A stretch of DNA of 64,000 bases from Enterobacterales bacterium CwR94 (GCA_002837195.1 KZ478059.1:372001-436000), one strand, 5' to 3'. Shown: positions 8,813 through 19,193, numbered from the stretch's first letter. A program made the numbers and translations. The notes: generated from the sequence alone by a model not told the origin.

Positions 8813-9709
8813 ATGACCGAACGCGTACGCCTTTCCCCGCAAGGCCCTGAATTTTCACGCATGGTAATGGGATATTGGCGGCTGATGGAGTGGGGCATGA
8901 CGCCCGCAACGCTCAGCCGCTTTATAGAGCAGCATTTGGAATTGGGGATTACCACGGTTGATCACGCCGATATTTATGGTGGCTATCAGTGTGAAGCGGC
9001 ATTTGGCGAAGCGCTCAAGCAGACGCCAGGGCTGCGCGAGAAGTTAGAAATCGTGACGAAATGCGGCATTGCCACCACCGCTAAACCTGAACACGCGCTG
9101 GGACATTATGTCACTGACGCCGCACATATTATCAGCAGCGCCGAACAATCGCTGCGCCACTTTGGTACCGACTACCTTGATCTGTTGCTGATACACCGCC
9201 CGGATCCCTTGATGTCAGCGGATGAGGTGGCTGAGGGGTTCATGGCGCTGCATAAGAGTGGCAAAGTGCGCCATTTTGGGGTGTCTAATTTTACCCCCGC
9301 GCAATTCTCGCTGCTGCAATCACGTTTGCCCTTCACGCTGGCCACCAATCAGGTCGAAATTTCACCGGTTTTCCAACCCCTGTTGCTGGATGGCACTTTG
9401 GATCAATGCCAGCAGATGCGTATTCGCCCAATGGCCTGGTCTTGTCTGGGCGGCGGCGCTATCTTCTATGAGGCGCAGTACCAACCTTTACGCGATGAGT
9501 TGGAGCAGGTGCGCAGCGAAATCGGTGCTGAAAATATTGAGCAGGTGATTTATGCCTGGATTATGCGCCTGCCGTCCGAACCTTTACCTATCATCGGCTC
9601 TGGCAAAATAGACCGGGTACGGTCAGCGGCTGCAGCACGGAGTTTCACCCTCACGCGTCAGCAGTGGTTCCGCATCCGTAAAGCGGCGCTGGGCTACGAT
9701 GTGCCGTAA
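8813..9709 (+). CDS. ydhF: Aldo/keto reductase YdhF
   Basis: NADPH-dependent oxidoreductase of the aldo-keto reductase superfamily, 298 residues. The catalytic tetrad is intact: Asp50, Tyr55 (DHADIYGGY), Lys83 (VTKCGI) and His128 (LLLIHRPDP). The C-terminal nucleotide-binding loop is IIGSGKIDRVRSA. The physiological substrate is unknown. Preceded by a ribosome binding site (caggag) 9 bases before the ATG, and followed by a strong terminator placed just before sodC. Confidence 0.93.
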   Translation: MTERVRLSPQGPEFSRMVMGYWRLMEWGMTPATLSRFIEQHLELGITTVDHADIYGGYQCEAAFGEALKQTPGLREKLEIVTKCGIATTAKPEHALGHYVTDAAHIISSAEQSLRHFGTDYLDLLLIHRPDPLMSADEVAEGFMALHKSGKVRHFGVSNFTPAQFSLLQSRLPFTLATNQVEISPVFQPLLLDGTLDQCQQMRIRPMAWSCLGGGAIFYEAQYQPLRDELEQVRSEIGAENIEQVIYAWIMRLPSEPLPIIGSGKIDRVRSAAAARSFTLTRQQWFRIRKAALGYDVP

Positions 9710-9749
9710 AGATTCGAAAATTCGCGCAATAATGACATCACATTGAGTT

Positions 9750-9785
9750 AAAACGTCCAGACTATAAGTTCTGGACGTTTTTTTT
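9750..9785 (+). terminator. Strong intrinsic terminator abutting the sodC ribosome binding site
   Basis: Eleven-base perfect stem (9751-9761 with 9770-9780), eight-base loop, then eight T residues ending at 9785. The sodC ribosome binding site starts at 9787. It ends the ydhF transcript, but its position leaves no room for a sodC promoter downstream of it. Confidence 0.88.
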
Positions 9786-9797
9786 CAGGAGATAATC

Positions 9798-10322
9798 ATG
9801 AAGCGTATCACCACAAGTTTACTGCTGTTGGCGCTGACCAGTGCCAGTTGGGCCGCCAGTGAAACCGTCACGCTGCATCAGGTGACGGGTGAAGGCATCG
9901 GCGATGCAGCGGGGAGTGTAAAAATTGAAGAAACCCCTTACGGTTTGCAATTTACGCCGGACCTGAAAGGGCAGACTCCCGGCATTCATGGCTTCCATGT
10001 GCACGCCATCGGCAGTTGCGAACCGGCCATGAAAGACGGTAAAGCGGTCGCCGCAGGTGCGGCAGGTGGACACTTTGACCCGGATAATACGGGTAAACAC
10101 CTGGGACCGTGGGCAGAAGGGCATTTAGGTGATCTGCCTGCGCTGTATGTCACGGAGGAAGGCCTGGCAAACTATCCCGTGCTGGCACCGCGCCTGAAGC
10201 AGCTCTCCACGATTAAGGGAAAAGCACTGATGGTGCATGTGGGCGGCGATAATCACGCCGATCACCCTAAACCACTGGGCGGCGGAGGCGATCGCTGGCT
10301 TTGTGGCGTTATCAAACCCTAG
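9798..10322 (+). CDS. sodC: Superoxide dismutase [Cu-Zn], periplasmic
   Basis: Removes superoxide in the periplasm. 174 residues: signal peptide MKRITTSLLLLALTSASWAA, then the Cu/Zn SOD barrel. Metal ligands are visible in GFHVHAIGSC and GGHFDPDNTGKHLGP, with HADHPKPLGGGGDRWLCGVI near the end; the two Cys for the disulfide are in GSC and LCG. The ribosome binding site is aggag at 9787-9791, right behind a terminator. The E. coli genes ydhIJK between sodC and slyA are absent. Confidence 0.96.
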   Translation: MKRITTSLLLLALTSASWAASETVTLHQVTGEGIGDAAGSVKIEETPYGLQFTPDLKGQTPGIHGFHVHAIGSCEPAMKDGKAVAAGAAGGHFDPDNTGKHLGPWAEGHLGDLPALYVTEEGLANYPVLAPRLKQLSTIKGKALMVHVGGDNHADHPKPLGGGGDRWLCGVIKP

Positions 10323-10549
10323 TTAACATCCTCTGGGTGCCTGAGGGAGCATTTCTTGCCCTGGGGCATCCCTCTCTTCCTGCTGCAATCACTATTTTCA
10401 ACGCCTGAAGATACCCTAAAGGAACATATTTATCTCTTTAGTATATATTCCGCCGTTTAAGTCTCTCTGAATTGTAATTTCTGCTACAAACTCGCAAAAT
10501 GGTCTAAAATGACGCTTGATACGTAGCAAGCTAATTATAAGGAGATGAA

Positions 10550-10984
10550 ATGGATACGCCTCTTGGAACGGATTTGGCCCGCTTGGTACGAGTCTGGCGC
10601 GCTTTGATCGATCAGCGCTTAAAGCCGCTGGCACTCACGCAGACGCATTGGGTCACGCTGCATAATATTCATCAGTTGCCGCCTGAGCAGTCGCAGATTC
10701 AGTTAGCTAAAGCCATTGGTATTGAGCAGCCCTCACTGGTGCGCACACTGGATCAGCTAGAAGAAAAAGGGTTAATTACGCGCACCACCTGCGCCAGCGA
10801 CCGCCGCGCAAAACGCATTAAGTTGACGGAAAGCGCTGCCCCCATCATTGATGAAGTTGAAAAAGTGATTGATGAAACGCGAGACGACATTTTGGCGGGG
10901 ATTTCCAGGCAAGAGGTGGATCAGTTGGTCACCCTGATTGCCCGGTTGGAAAAAAACATACTGGAATTACATCATAAGACATAA
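10550..10984 (+). CDS. slyA: MarR-family transcriptional regulator SlyA
   Basis: Dimeric winged-helix regulator that counters H-NS silencing and controls envelope and virulence genes; binds salicylate-like ligands. 144 residues, identical in length to E. coli and Salmonella SlyA. The DNA-binding region runs from [20 protein letters not shown] through [26 protein letters not shown]. Good ribosome binding site (aaggagatgaa). It is convergent with slyB, the conserved arrangement. Confidence 0.97.
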   Translation: MDTPLGTDLARLVRVWRALIDQRLKPLALTQTHWVTLHNIHQLPPEQSQIQLAKAIGIEQPSLVRTLDQLEEKGLITRTTCASDRRAKRIKLTESAAPIIDEVEKVIDETRDDILAGISRQEVDQLVTLIARLEKNILELHHKT

Positions 10985-11011
10985 AAAAACCGGCCTGCAG
11001 GCCGGTTTTTT
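10983..11011. terminator. Bidirectional terminator between slyA and slyB
   Basis: Perfect palindrome ccggcctgcaggccgg with A7 on the left and T6 on the right, between the convergent slyA and slyB stops. Confidence 0.92.
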
Positions 11012-11015
11012 ACTT

Positions 11016-11483
11016 TTAGCGTGGCGAAACGGTGATTTGGCTGCCGTTCGAGGCCATGGCGACGCGCTGTCCAACCGCAAAGCGACTCGCAGCCTGTTTC
11101 TGCACCACCATAATGGTATTGCCATCATCGCGACGAATTTCCAGCTCAACCCCACTGGTTTTGTTGATCGCGCCTTGCACTCCCTGACCCGCCACACCCC
11201 CCAGCACCGCACCGCCTGCGGTTGCAAGACTGCGTCCTGCGCCACCGCCAATGGTATTCCCCAGGAAGCCGCCAAGGACTGCGCCACCAATAGCACCGAT
11301 AACATTGCTTTCGTCACCGCCCTGAATTTGCACGGGGCGCACAGAGACCACGGTGCCGTAATTCACGCTTTGAACTTGCTTCGCTTCCGATGCACTGTAG
11401 ACGTCACCAGAAAGGGTGTCAGTATTGGTACAACCTGCCAGCGATATGCCCGCCAGCGCTACGATTAATGCACGCCTGATCAT
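11016..11483 (-). CDS. slyB: Outer membrane lipoprotein SlyB
   Basis: 155-residue glycine-zipper lipoprotein of the outer membrane; a PhoP-regulated envelope stabiliser in related bacteria. The lipobox is SLAGC (Cys18) after a short signal peptide. The middle (about residues 60-105) is a Gly/Ala-rich zipper with GAIGGAVLGGFLGNTIGGG-like repeats, followed by a short beta-domain that ends AMASNGSQITVSPR. Ribosome binding site aaggagt. I found no convincing PhoP box in the upstream 280 bases. Confidence 0.96.
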   Translation of the reverse strand: MIRRALIVALAGISLAGCTNTDTLSGDVYSASEAKQVQSVNYGTVVSVRPVQIQGGDESNVIGAIGGAVLGGFLGNTIGGGAGRSLATAGGAVLGGVAGQGVQGAINKTSGVELEIRRDDGNTIMVVQKQAASRFAVGQRVAMASNGSQITVSPR

Positions 11484-11766
11484 TGTATAACTCCTTTATT
11501 CTCGAGAGACCGCGCGCAAGTCCCGCCCGCCATACGTGATGTATACGCAGAACGCAGGTCATACTCCTTCGACTTACGCAAAAAAATAGGGCACAGCGTA
11601 GACCACAAGCTATCAACAATAATTCAATGCCAGGAAGAAAAATGTATCGCCGTGAATAACCGCCCAATTTATTTAAAAAATCACTCTTAATCATAGAATT
11701 AGTTGGGGGTTTTTGCCAGGCTGTTAGCCATATCAGTCACTGGCATCGGCAAGAGGAAGGTAAGGT

Positions 11767-12900
11767 ATGAAATCAGGACGTTATATCGGTGTGATGTCGG
11801 GTACCAGCTTAGATGGCGTGGATGTCGTGCTTGCGGCGATCAGTCCAGAGATGGTGGCGCAACAGGCCAGTTACTCTCATCCCATTCCCATGGCGATCAA
11901 ACAAGCGGTCTTAGACGTGTGTCAGGGACAACCTCTCACGTTGTCACAGTTAGTCCAGCTCGATACCCGGCTCGGACGCCTGTTTGCCGAGGCGGTGACC
12001 ACCCTGATGCAGCGGGAAGGGCTGGGCGCAGAAGATATCACGGCGATTGGTTGCCACGGTCAAACGGTATGGCATGAGCCCCAGGGAGAAGCGCCCGGTA
12101 CGCTGCAAATTGGCGATAATAACCAGATTGCTGCCAGCACGGGCGTCACTGTGGTGGGGGATTTCCGTCGGCGAGATATGGCATTAGGAGGGCAAGGCGC
12201 GCCTCTGGTGCCCGCCTTCCATCATGCGCTGCTGATGCATGCAACGGAACGTCGCATGGTGCTGAATATTGGTGGCATTGCCAACTTATCACTGCTGCTG
12301 CCGGGCAAGCCGGTCGGCGGATATGACACCGGGCCGGGAAATATGCTGATGGATGCGTGGATCTGGCGTCAACGCGGAGAGGCGTTCGACCGTGATGCCC
12401 GCTGGGCCACTTCCGGGCAGGTCATTCCGGCGTTGTTACAGCAAATGCGTGCTGAACCCTGGTTTGCACTGCCGGCCCCCAAAAGCACCGGACGTGAACA
12501 TTTTAATCTGGGATGGATAGAAAAACAGCTTGCTGTTTTCCCGGGTATTGCGCCGCAGGACGTACAAGCCACCCTGGCGGAACTCACGGTTACCACCATT
12601 GCCGATCAAATTCTGCTCAGTGGGGGATGCGATCGCCTGTTGGTGTGCGGCGGTGGCAGCCGCAATCCTTTATTAATGCAGCGTTTGGCTGCCATGCTAC
12701 CTGGCACCGAAGTTTCTGACACGGATAAAGCCGGTATCAGTGGCGATGACATGGAAGCACTGGCTTTTGCCTGGCTGGCCTTTCGTACGCTGTCGGGGTT
12801 ACCGGGGAACTTACCTTCTGTGACCGGCGCGCGTGCAGATACGGTGCTGGGCGCCATTTATCCGGCCAATCCACGCTTTCAGAGCACGCCGAGAGTCTGA
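11767..12900 (+). CDS. anmK: Anhydro-N-acetylmuramic acid kinase
   Basis: Phosphorylates and opens 1,6-anhydro-MurNAc to MurNAc-6-phosphate in peptidoglycan recycling. 377 residues, slightly longer at the C-terminus than in E. coli. Phosphate-binding [12 protein letters not shown] at the N-terminus and [11 protein letters not shown] in the second lobe mark the ASKHA fold; [14 protein letters not shown] is family specific. It is followed at 50 bases by mliC, as in E. coli. Confidence 0.96.
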   Translation: MKSGRYIGVMSGTSLDGVDVVLAAISPEMVAQQASYSHPIPMAIKQAVLDVCQGQPLTLSQLVQLDTRLGRLFAEAVTTLMQREGLGAEDITAIGCHGQTVWHEPQGEAPGTLQIGDNNQIAASTGVTVVGDFRRRDMALGGQGAPLVPAFHHALLMHATERRMVLNIGGIANLSLLLPGKPVGGYDTGPGNMLMDAWIWRQRGEAFDRDARWATSGQVIPALLQQMRAEPWFALPAPKSTGREHFNLGWIEKQLAVFPGIAPQDVQATLAELTVTTIADQILLSGGCDRLLVCGGGSRNPLLMQRLAAMLPGTEVSDTDKAGISGDDMEALAFAWLAFRTLSGLPGNLPSVTGARADTVLGAIYPANPRFQSTPRV

Positions 12901-12950
12901 GCGACTGCAATCTGCCAGGCTACAGGAAAACCAACGACAATGAGGTCAAA

Positions 12951-13262
12951 ATGAAAAAATGTTTAGTGGCAGGCATTATCCTGCTTTCCGGTTGCAGCTA
13001 CTTTCAACCCCACGAACAGAGTGCAGAGGTGCTGCATTACCAATGCGGCACCATGCCACTGACGGTGACGTTAGATAATGCAAAAGAAGAGGTGGGTTTC
13101 ATTATTGACGGTAAATCGGTGACGCTGAAAGAGCAGGTTTCTGGCTCGGGTGCGCGTTACGCTGATGACACCTACACCTTTTGGTCAAAAGGTGACACGG
13201 CGTTTATCGAACGTAACGACAAGGTGATCGTCGATGATTGTCAATTGAAGCCCGCTAACTGA
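12951..13262 (+). CDS. mliC: Membrane-bound C-type lysozyme inhibitor MliC
   Basis: Lipoprotein that blocks host C-type lysozyme at the cell envelope. 103 residues with lipobox LLSGC (Cys15). The MliC signature is present: YQCG near residue 27 and SGSGARYADDTYTFWSKGDTAFIE, whose Ser and Lys insert into the lysozyme active site in the known family structure. Two further Cys (YQCG, DDCQL) can form the conserved disulfide. Sits between anmK and pdxH, as ydhA does in E. coli. Confidence 0.94.
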   Translation: MKKCLVAGIILLSGCSYFQPHEQSAEVLHYQCGTMPLTVTLDNAKEEVGFIIDGKSVTLKEQVSGSGARYADDTYTFWSKGDTAFIERNDKVIVDDCQLKPAN

Positions 13263-13323
13263 TTGAACTGCGGTGGCGTGGCGAGCACAATAGGGCCATT
13301 CCCCTTTCAAGGAGTGACTGGCT

Positions 13324-13980
13324 ATGCATGACAGTGACCATCTGCAGCAGATCGCACATCTGCGCCGTGAATATACCCGAGGAGGATTGCGTCGCAGCGA
13401 TCTTCCTGCTTCTCCTCTGACGCTGTTTGAACACTGGCTGCGTCAGGCGTGCGACGCCCAGTTGCACGATCCAACCGCGATGTGTGTTGCAACCGTCGAT
13501 GACCAGGGGCAACCCTGGCAGCGTATCGTTTTGCTCAAGCATTACGATGAACAAGGCCTGGTGTTCTACACCAATATGGGCAGCCGTAAGGCGCAGCAAC
13601 TGGCGAATAATCCCCGCATCAGTGTGTTGTTTCCCTGGCACATGCTTGAGCGACAGGTGATGGTCAGCGGTCGGGTTGAAAAACTGTCGATGCTGGAGGT
13701 AGCCCGTTATTTCCATAGCCGCCCACGTGACAGCCAAATCGGTGCCTGGGTGTCACGCCAGTCCAGCCGTATCTCGGCGCGTTCAGTACTGGAAGGGAAG
13801 TTTCTCGAACTCAAACAGAAATTCCAACAAGGTGAGATCCCGTTACCCAGTTTTTGGGGCGGATTTCGGATTAAAGCGGAAACCTTTGAGTTTTGGCAGG
13901 GCGGAGAACACCGCTTACATGACAGATTTTTCTGGCAGCGCGAAGGCGATGGCTGGAAAGTTGAACGACTCGCCCCCTAA
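13324..13980 (+). CDS. pdxH: Pyridoxine/pyridoxamine 5'-phosphate oxidase
   Basis: FMN enzyme that makes pyridoxal 5'-phosphate, the last step of B6 synthesis. 218 residues, the same length as E. coli PdxH. FMN and substrate motifs include [46 protein letters not shown] and the C-terminal [18 protein letters not shown]. Good ribosome binding site (aaggag). A second B6 gene, pdxY, lies just beyond tyrS. Confidence 0.97.
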   Translation: MHDSDHLQQIAHLRREYTRGGLRRSDLPASPLTLFEHWLRQACDAQLHDPTAMCVATVDDQGQPWQRIVLLKHYDEQGLVFYTNMGSRKAQQLANNPRISVLFPWHMLERQVMVSGRVEKLSMLEVARYFHSRPRDSQIGAWVSRQSSRISARSVLEGKFLELKQKFQQGEIPLPSFWGGFRIKAETFEFWQGGEHRLHDRFFWQREGDGWKVERLAP

Positions 13981-14111
13981 ACCGCAATTTTGACCGTATA
14001 AGCGCTGGCACGAAGTCGGCTGGCGCTTTATTCTATACCCCTCGTTTTTTCCGCGTAAGGCGGAGCGCTGTGTACCAGCTTAGGTGCAGTTCATTGTTGA
14101 TGGAGTCATTG

Positions 14112-15386
14112 ATGTCCAGCAGTAACCTGATTAAACAATTGCAAGAGCGTGGGCTGATTGCCCAGGTGACGGATGAGGACGCGTTAGCGGAGCGGCTGGC
14201 GCAAGGGCCAATCGCCCTCTATTGCGGGTTTGATCCCACCGCAGACAGCTTGCACTTGGGGCATCTGGTGCCGCTGCTCTGCCTTAAGCGCTTCCAGAAT
14301 GCAGGCCATAAGCCTGTGGCCCTGGTGGGTGGAGCAACAGGGTTAATTGGCGATCCGAGCTTTAAAGCGGCCGAACGTAAGCTGAATACCACCGATACTG
14401 TCCAAACGTGGGTGGAAAAAATTCGTCGGCAAGTGGCCCCGTTCCTTGATTTCGATTGTGGTGACAACAGCGCGATTGCGGCAAATAACTACGACTGGTT
14501 TGGCGGCATGAACGTGTTGACCTTCCTGCGTGATATCGGCAAGCACTTCTCCGTGAACCAGATGATCAACAAAGAAGCGGTTAAGCAGCGCCTGAACCGT
14601 GACGATCAGGGGATTTCCTACACCGAGTTCTCCTACAATCTGCTGCAGGGTTATGACTTTGCTGAGCTCAACAGCCGCTATGGCGTTGCGCTGCAAATTG
14701 GTGGCTCTGATCAATGGGGCAATATCACCTCCGGGATTGATTTGACCCGCCGTCTGCATCAAAACCAGGTGTTTGGTCTGACCGTGCCCTTGATCACCAA
14801 ATCGGATGGCACCAAATTCGGCAAAACCGAAGGTGGCGCAGTCTGGCTTGATGCCAGCAAAACCAGCCCGTACAAGTTTTATCAGTTCTGGATCAACACG
14901 GCCGATGCGGACGTTTACCGCTTCCTGAAATTCTTCACCTTTATGAGCCTTGACGAGATCAATGCGCTGGAAGAGGAAGATAAAAACAGCGGTAAAGCGC
15001 CACGCGCACAATATGTGCTGGCTGAACAAGTGACGTCTTTAGTGCACGGTGAAGCGGGTCTGGCAGCCGCCAAACGTATCACCGAGAGCCTGTTCTCCGG
15101 CGCGTTGAGTGCGATGACCGAAGATGACTTCGCTCAGTTGGCGCAGGACGGTATGCCGACCATCGAACTGGATAGCGAAGCCGATCTGCAACAGGCGCTG
15201 GTGACCGCTGAACTGGTCCCTTCACGCGGCCAGGCGCGCACGATGATCACCTCGAACGCCGTCACGGTGAACGGTGAGAAAAATGCGGATGCAGAGTATC
15301 GCTTTACGCAGGGAGATAAACTCTTCAACCGCTACACCTTGTTGCGCCGCGGTAAAAAACATTACTGTTTGGTGTGCTGGAAATAA
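14112..15386 (+). CDS. tyrS: Tyrosyl-tRNA synthetase
   Basis: Class Ic aminoacyl-tRNA synthetase, 424 residues as in E. coli. HIGH is represented by HLGH (in [11 protein letters not shown]), KMSKS by KFGKT, and the tyrosine pocket by YCGFDPTAD and [12 protein letters not shown]-terminal S4-like RNA-binding domain begins near residue 350 ([10 protein letters not shown]). The ATG at 14112 gives [14 protein letters not shown], matching E. coli; the upstream in-frame start at 14070 would add unconserved residues. Confidence 0.98.
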   Translation: MSSSNLIKQLQERGLIAQVTDEDALAERLAQGPIALYCGFDPTADSLHLGHLVPLLCLKRFQNAGHKPVALVGGATGLIGDPSFKAAERKLNTTDTVQTWVEKIRRQVAPFLDFDCGDNSAIAANNYDWFGGMNVLTFLRDIGKHFSVNQMINKEAVKQRLNRDDQGISYTEFSYNLLQGYDFAELNSRYGVALQIGGSDQWGNITSGIDLTRRLHQNQVFGLTVPLITKSDGTKFGKTEGGAVWLDASKTSPYKFYQFWINTADADVYRFLKFFTFMSLDEINALEEEDKNSGKAPRAQYVLAEQVTSLVHGEAGLAAAKRITESLFSGALSAMTEDDFAQLAQDGMPTIELDSEADLQQALVTAELVPSRGQARTMITSNAVTVNGEKNADAEYRFTQGDKLFNRYTLLRRGKKHYCLVCWK

Positions 15387-15397
15387 ACAACGTAGTG

Positions 15398-15421
15398 CGG
15401 GGCCGGTGAAAACCGGCCCCG
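15398..15421. other. Ten-base hairpin with GAAA tetraloop between tyrS and pdxY
   Basis: Stem cggggccggt/accggccccg closed by a GAAA (GNRA) loop, twelve bases after the tyrS stop. There is no T run, so it is not a standard terminator; it may stabilise the tyrS 3' end or lower readthrough into pdxY. Confidence 0.6.
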
Positions 15422-15453
15422 AATGTTTTGGCAGGGTAAAGCAGGACAACATA

Positions 15454-16314
15454 ATGAAAAATATTCTCGCGATACAATCGCACGTGGTTTATGGACACGC
15501 AGGCAATGGTGCGGCCGAATTCCCTATGCGTCGAATGGGGGTTAACGTCTGGCCATTAAACACGGTGCAGTTCTCTAATCATACTCAATATGGTCACTGG
15601 ACGGGCACTGTGATGCCTGCCAGCCACTTAACGGAAATCGTGAAAGGGATTGCGGATATCGATCGCCTGAAAACCTGCGATGCCGTACTCAGTGGGTATT
15701 TGGGCTCTGCCGAGCAGGGCGAACAAATTTTAGCCATTGTGCAGCAGGTGAAAGCCGCTAATCCCAATGCCTGGTACTTCTGTGATCCGGTGATGGGCCA
15801 TCCTGAGAAGGGCTGTATTGTGGCACCTGGCGTTGCAGAGTTTCACTGCAAACACGCGCTACCCGCCAGTGATATGGTGGCCCCCAATTTGCTGGAATTA
15901 GAAATGCTCAGCGAGCAGACGGTCAGCAATATTGAAGAGGCCGTGACGGCGGCGCGCGCTCTGATTGCACGTGGTCCTCGCGTCGTGCTGGTGAAACACC
16001 TGTCACGTGCCGGTGAGCGTAGCGATCGCTTTGAAATGCTGTTAGTGACCGCCGATGAAGCCTGGCACATCAGCCGTCCGCTGGTGGATTTCGGCGTCCG
16101 TCAACCGGTTGGCGTCGGCGATCTCACCAGTGGGTTGCTGCTGGTAGATTTGTTGCAGGGTAAATCCCTGAAAGATGCGCTGGAGCACGTTACCGCAGCA
16201 GTTTATGAGGTGATGGTGACGACCCACGAAATGGGTGAGTATGAATTGCAATTGGTGGCCGCGCAGGATCGCATCGCCAAACCAGAACAGCACTTCACAG
16301 CAGTCAAACTGTAA
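15454..16314 (+). CDS. pdxY: Pyridoxal kinase PdxY
   Basis: Ribokinase-like salvage kinase that phosphorylates pyridoxal. 286 residues, one less than in E. coli. N-terminal [25 protein letters not shown] binds substrate; [20 protein letters not shown] and the anion-hole/catalytic loop [11 protein letters not shown] (Asp as base) follow. The start at 15454 is fixed by this N-terminus. Directly downstream of tyrS and convergent with gstA, as in E. coli. Confidence 0.97.
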   Translation: MKNILAIQSHVVYGHAGNGAAEFPMRRMGVNVWPLNTVQFSNHTQYGHWTGTVMPASHLTEIVKGIADIDRLKTCDAVLSGYLGSAEQGEQILAIVQQVKAANPNAWYFCDPVMGHPEKGCIVAPGVAEFHCKHALPASDMVAPNLLELEMLSEQTVSNIEEAVTAARALIARGPRVVLVKHLSRAGERSDRFEMLLVTADEAWHISRPLVDFGVRQPVGVGDLTSGLLLVDLLQGKSLKDALEHVTAAVYEVMVTTHEMGEYELQLVAAQDRIAKPEQHFTAVKL

Positions 16315-16320
16315 TTAAAA

Positions 16321-16342
16321 CAGGGGCGGTTCACCGCCCCTG
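16321..16342. terminator. Hairpin between convergent pdxY and gstA
   Basis: Perfect ten-base stem caggggcggt/accgcccctg with a minimal loop, between the two stop codons. T runs are lacking, so its efficiency is uncertain. Confidence 0.6.
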
Positions 16343-16350
16343 CAATGCTG

Positions 16351-16956
16351 TTAGCTTAGACCTTCCGCCTCCAACGCATCTTTTACGGCTTGTCGCTCAC
16401 CGACGCGCTGCATATAGGCGGTCAGGTTAGCCAATCCATCGATATTGAGCTTTAGGGCCTGCGCCCAGCGCGTTACCGTAAACAAATAGGCATCCGCAAT
16501 GCTAAAACGCGGGCCCGCAATCCACTCTTTGTCAGCCAGTTCGTCATCCACATACTGAAATTTCTTCTCCAGCGCTTCGCGGGCAATCGGCTTCATGGCT
16601 TCGGGGGTATCGGGGCGAAACAGCGGCGTAAAGCCCTTGTGCAGTTCAGTACCCACATAATTCAACCATGACAGCGTTTGATAGCGCGCCACACTATTGA
16701 CCGGGGCGAGCAGTTGTCTGTCGGCTTTCTTATCTGCCAGATACTGCACAATCGCCACGCCTTCAGTCAGCAGCGTGCCATCATCCAGTAACAGTGCCGG
16801 GACCTGACCTTTCGGGTTGATCTGTAAATAATCTTCCCCTTGTTCAGTTTGCTTGGTTTTCAGGTCGACGGTCACCAGCGTGAAATCAAGGCCAGCCTCA
16901 CGCAGAATAATGTGAGGGGAGAGAGAACAGGCACCGGGCTTGGCAAACAGTTTCAT
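16351..16956 (-). CDS. gstA: Glutathione S-transferase GstA
   Basis: Beta-class GST, 201 residues exactly as in E. coli. The class hallmark Cys10 is present ([15 protein letters not shown]), followed by the glutathione site [22 protein letters not shown] and the helical domain with [15 protein letters not shown]. The ATG at 16956 gives the canonical N-terminus and has a ribosome binding site (aaggagcc). The longer open frame upstream is not coding. Confidence 0.96.
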   Translation of the reverse strand: MKLFAKPGACSLSPHIILREAGLDFTLVTVDLKTKQTEQGEDYLQINPKGQVPALLLDDGTLLTEGVAIVQYLADKKADRQLLAPVNSVARYQTLSWLNYVGTELHKGFTPLFRPDTPEAMKPIAREALEKKFQYVDDELADKEWIAGPRFSIADAYLFTVTRWAQALKLNIDGLANLTAYMQRVGERQAVKDALEAEGLS

Positions 16957-17055
16957 AGCAGGCTCCTTTAGCTGCGTTATGCACAATCTCAGCATAGTAC
17001 TGCTGTCATGCAGGAAAGTCAGTGAGGTGATGCGTGAAACTGCGAGGCAGGCATG

Positions 17056-17090
17056 AACAAAAAAAGCCATTCTTTCGAATGGCTTTTATC
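17056..17090 (-). terminator. Terminator of dtpA
   Basis: Ten-base stem aaagccattc/gaatggcttt, tetraloop, followed by seven T residues on the minus strand; 19 bases after the dtpA stop. Confidence 0.88.
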
Positions 17091-17108
17091 GGTGTTGTTG
17101 ATAAGGGC

Positions 17109-18611
17109 TTAGGCTTTCGCGTCTTTTAACGCCTGCAGCTCCGTATCGCTCATTGTCATACGGTTCAAACGAGACGCGGTCAGCAGCATCAGCACGGCAA
17201 TAATACCGGTGGCGATACCAATCTGCATAAACACCGTGCCGTACACATGCAGGGATTGCAGCGGATCGGTGACATTTTCAGGCACGGCCATCAAGCCTGC
17301 GACTTTACCAGCAATCACTGCCGCACCCGCGGTGGTCAGGAACCAGGAGCCCATAATAAAGCCCATCAGACGCTGGGGAACCAGTTGTGCAATCATGGCG
17401 AGGCCCAAACCTGAAATCATCAGTTCGCCGATGCTTTGTAATCCGTAGCTGGCGATCAACCAGTTTACGGACACGATACCCTGCTCGTTGGCCATCTTGG
17501 CACCCAGTTGCAGGATAAGAAACGCAGCAGAGCAGAGCACCATACCAATCGCGAACTTATGCGGCATCGGCAGGCGATCACCCAACTTGTTATACACCGC
17601 CGCCAGCATCGGGCTGGCCAGCATAATCCAGAACGGGTTGAGTGCCTGGAACTGTTCAGGTTCAAAGGTAATGCCCAGAATCGTGTGCTCAACGTTACGA
17701 ATGGCGAAAAAGTTCAGTGATGTTGGCATCTGCATATACAGCACGAAGAACACAATCGCTTCCAGCATCAGGATAAAGGCAACAATCATTTTACGACGTG
17801 CTGCGCCTTTCAGCTTTAACGTCTCTTTGCCAAACAGCAGCACGATACCCAGAGCGACCACGCCCAAGGCGATACGCGCGATTTCCTGGTTATGCAGCAA
17901 CCAGGCGGCAATGGCCACGAGCACGACGACGCCTACCAGGGTTGCCAGCAGTTTGCCGAAGTGGACAGGTTTGAAATCAGGCGGGGAGCCGAAATCTTTC
18001 ACCATACGTTTGCAGAAGATGAAGTTCAGCAGGGTAATCACCAGACCCACGACGGATAAGGAGAAGGCAACGCTCCAACCGTATTTTGCGGCTAACCACG
18101 GGGTCAGCATCATGGAGAACAGCGAACCGATGTTGATCGACATATAGAACATGGTGAATGCGCCGTCGATACGCGGATCGTCTTTCTCATAGCATTTAGA
18201 CAGCAGAGAAGAGGGGTTGGCTTTAAACAAACCGCTACCCACAGCGATGGTTGCCATCCCGATATACACGATGTCGGTGTTGTGGCCGGAAAACGCCACT
18301 AGCGCATAGCCCAGCGCCAGCACGATAACACCAAGAATAATTACGCGCTTGGTGCCCAAAACTTTATCACCCAGCCAACCACCTACGGCAACCAGGCCAT
18401 AGACCAGCGCACTGAAGGAAGAGAACAGGGTAATGGAGGCAGCTTCAGACATACCCAGTTGTTTAACCAGGTACACCGCCATGATGGCTTGCAGTCCGTA
18501 GAAGCCAAAACGTTCCCATAACTCGATCGAAAAGATCAGATAGAACGCTTTCGGTTGTTTGAACGCGTTAAGGCTAACAGCCTCTTTGTTGTGTTGGTTT
18601 GCAGTAGACAC
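17109..18611 (-). CDS. dtpA: Dipeptide/tripeptide permease A
   Basis: Proton-coupled POT-family peptide symporter of the inner membrane. 500 residues with 14 predicted membrane helices when started at the GTG at 18611 (reads STANQ... as in E. coli DtpA), which has a ribosome binding site (agaggt); an in-frame upstream ATG lacks support. POT motifs: [12 protein letters not shown] (ExxER proton-coupling), [15 protein letters not shown] and [13 protein letters not shown]. In E. coli it lies downstream of nth; here a terminator separates the two. Confidence 0.96.
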   Translation of the reverse strand: MSTANQHNKEAVSLNAFKQPKAFYLIFSIELWERFGFYGLQAIMAVYLVKQLGMSEAASITLFSSFSALVYGLVAVGGWLGDKVLGTKRVIILGVIVLALGYALVAFSGHNTDIVYIGMATIAVGSGLFKANPSSLLSKCYEKDDPRIDGAFTMFYMSINIGSLFSMMLTPWLAAKYGWSVAFSLSVVGLVITLLNFIFCKRMVKDFGSPPDFKPVHFGKLLATLVGVVVLVAIAAWLLHNQEIARIALGVVALGIVLLFGKETLKLKGAARRKMIVAFILMLEAIVFFVLYMQMPTSLNFFAIRNVEHTILGITFEPEQFQALNPFWIMLASPMLAAVYNKLGDRLPMPHKFAIGMVLCSAAFLILQLGAKMANEQGIVSVNWLIASYGLQSIGELMISGLGLAMIAQLVPQRLMGFIMGSWFLTTAGAAVIAGKVAGLMAVPENVTDPLQSLHVYGTVFMQIGIATGIIAVLMLLTASRLNRMTMSDTELQALKDAKA

Positions 18612-19151
18612 TAGGACCTCTGTGTTTCGCTTCCTAATTCGCATCAGGAATTAAGCGTCGGTCATTGGCGACAATGCGCGACGTTCTTGGAGTGAATGAA
18701 TAAAACGGCGGTTAATTTCGCTGATTATCGCTATGCGATCAAGCCTTTTTTCATCTTCTGTTAATGGCAATAATGGCAATGTTAATTTCAGTAACAAAGG
18801 GTGATTTGCGAAATGATAAGTCGCAACATATTAATGAATATAGATAATTATCCTATATCCGCGGATCTATATCCTTAAAAAGAGAATATCTCTGTGGTGT
18901 GAGTGTTATGCGGATGAAGTGGCTATAACTGCATTAAAAATGGGCGATTAACGCCTTTTATTGCCTTTAATCCAGCGAAGTATCCAGTAATGGCGGGGAA
19001 TGGTGGCGATAAATAGCGGGGGAAAACGCAGAAGGTGATGGCGATCACGCTTTAACAGATTAATTTCTAAGGAAAAAGAAGAGTGCATCTTTTTTAGACG
19101 CCGGGTTGCCTTAAAATGCTGTAAAAGCATACTCATTCAACATAATTAAAT
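18612..19151. other. Long dtpA upstream region
   Basis: 540 bases between the nth terminator and dtpA, distinctly AT-rich. It must carry the dtpA promoter. A CRP-like sequence ggtga-N6-tcacg lies at 19034-19049. A 62-codon leftward frame (18948-19136) starts without a ribosome binding site, is rich in Arg/His/Lys and resembles nothing known, so I do not call it a gene. Octamer ctatatcc occurs twice at about 18854-18872 around a ccgcgg core. No RNA gene recognised. Confidence 0.4.
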
Positions 19152-19177
19152 AAAAAAGCGGCCAGGGCCGCTTTTTT
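19152..19177. terminator. Terminator downstream of nth
   Basis: Stem aaaaaagcggc/gccgctttttt, four-base loop, A and T runs on both sides; 17 bases after the nth stop. Ends the rsx-nth operon. Confidence 0.88.
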
Positions 19178-19193
19178 CTCAATGCGTGTTCAG

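Noticed and set aside
11484-11766. PhoP box upstream of slyB
   Set aside because: slyB is PhoP-regulated in relatives, but no GTTTA-N6-GTTTA-like repeat could be found in the correct orientation.
14343-15029. 228-codon leftward frame inside tyrS
   Set aside because: Shadow of tyrS with no ribosome binding site or recognisable domain.
18948-19136. 62-codon leftward frame upstream of dtpA as a small gene
   Set aside because: Start lacks a ribosome binding site and the product resembles nothing known; kept only as a note in the intergenic entry.
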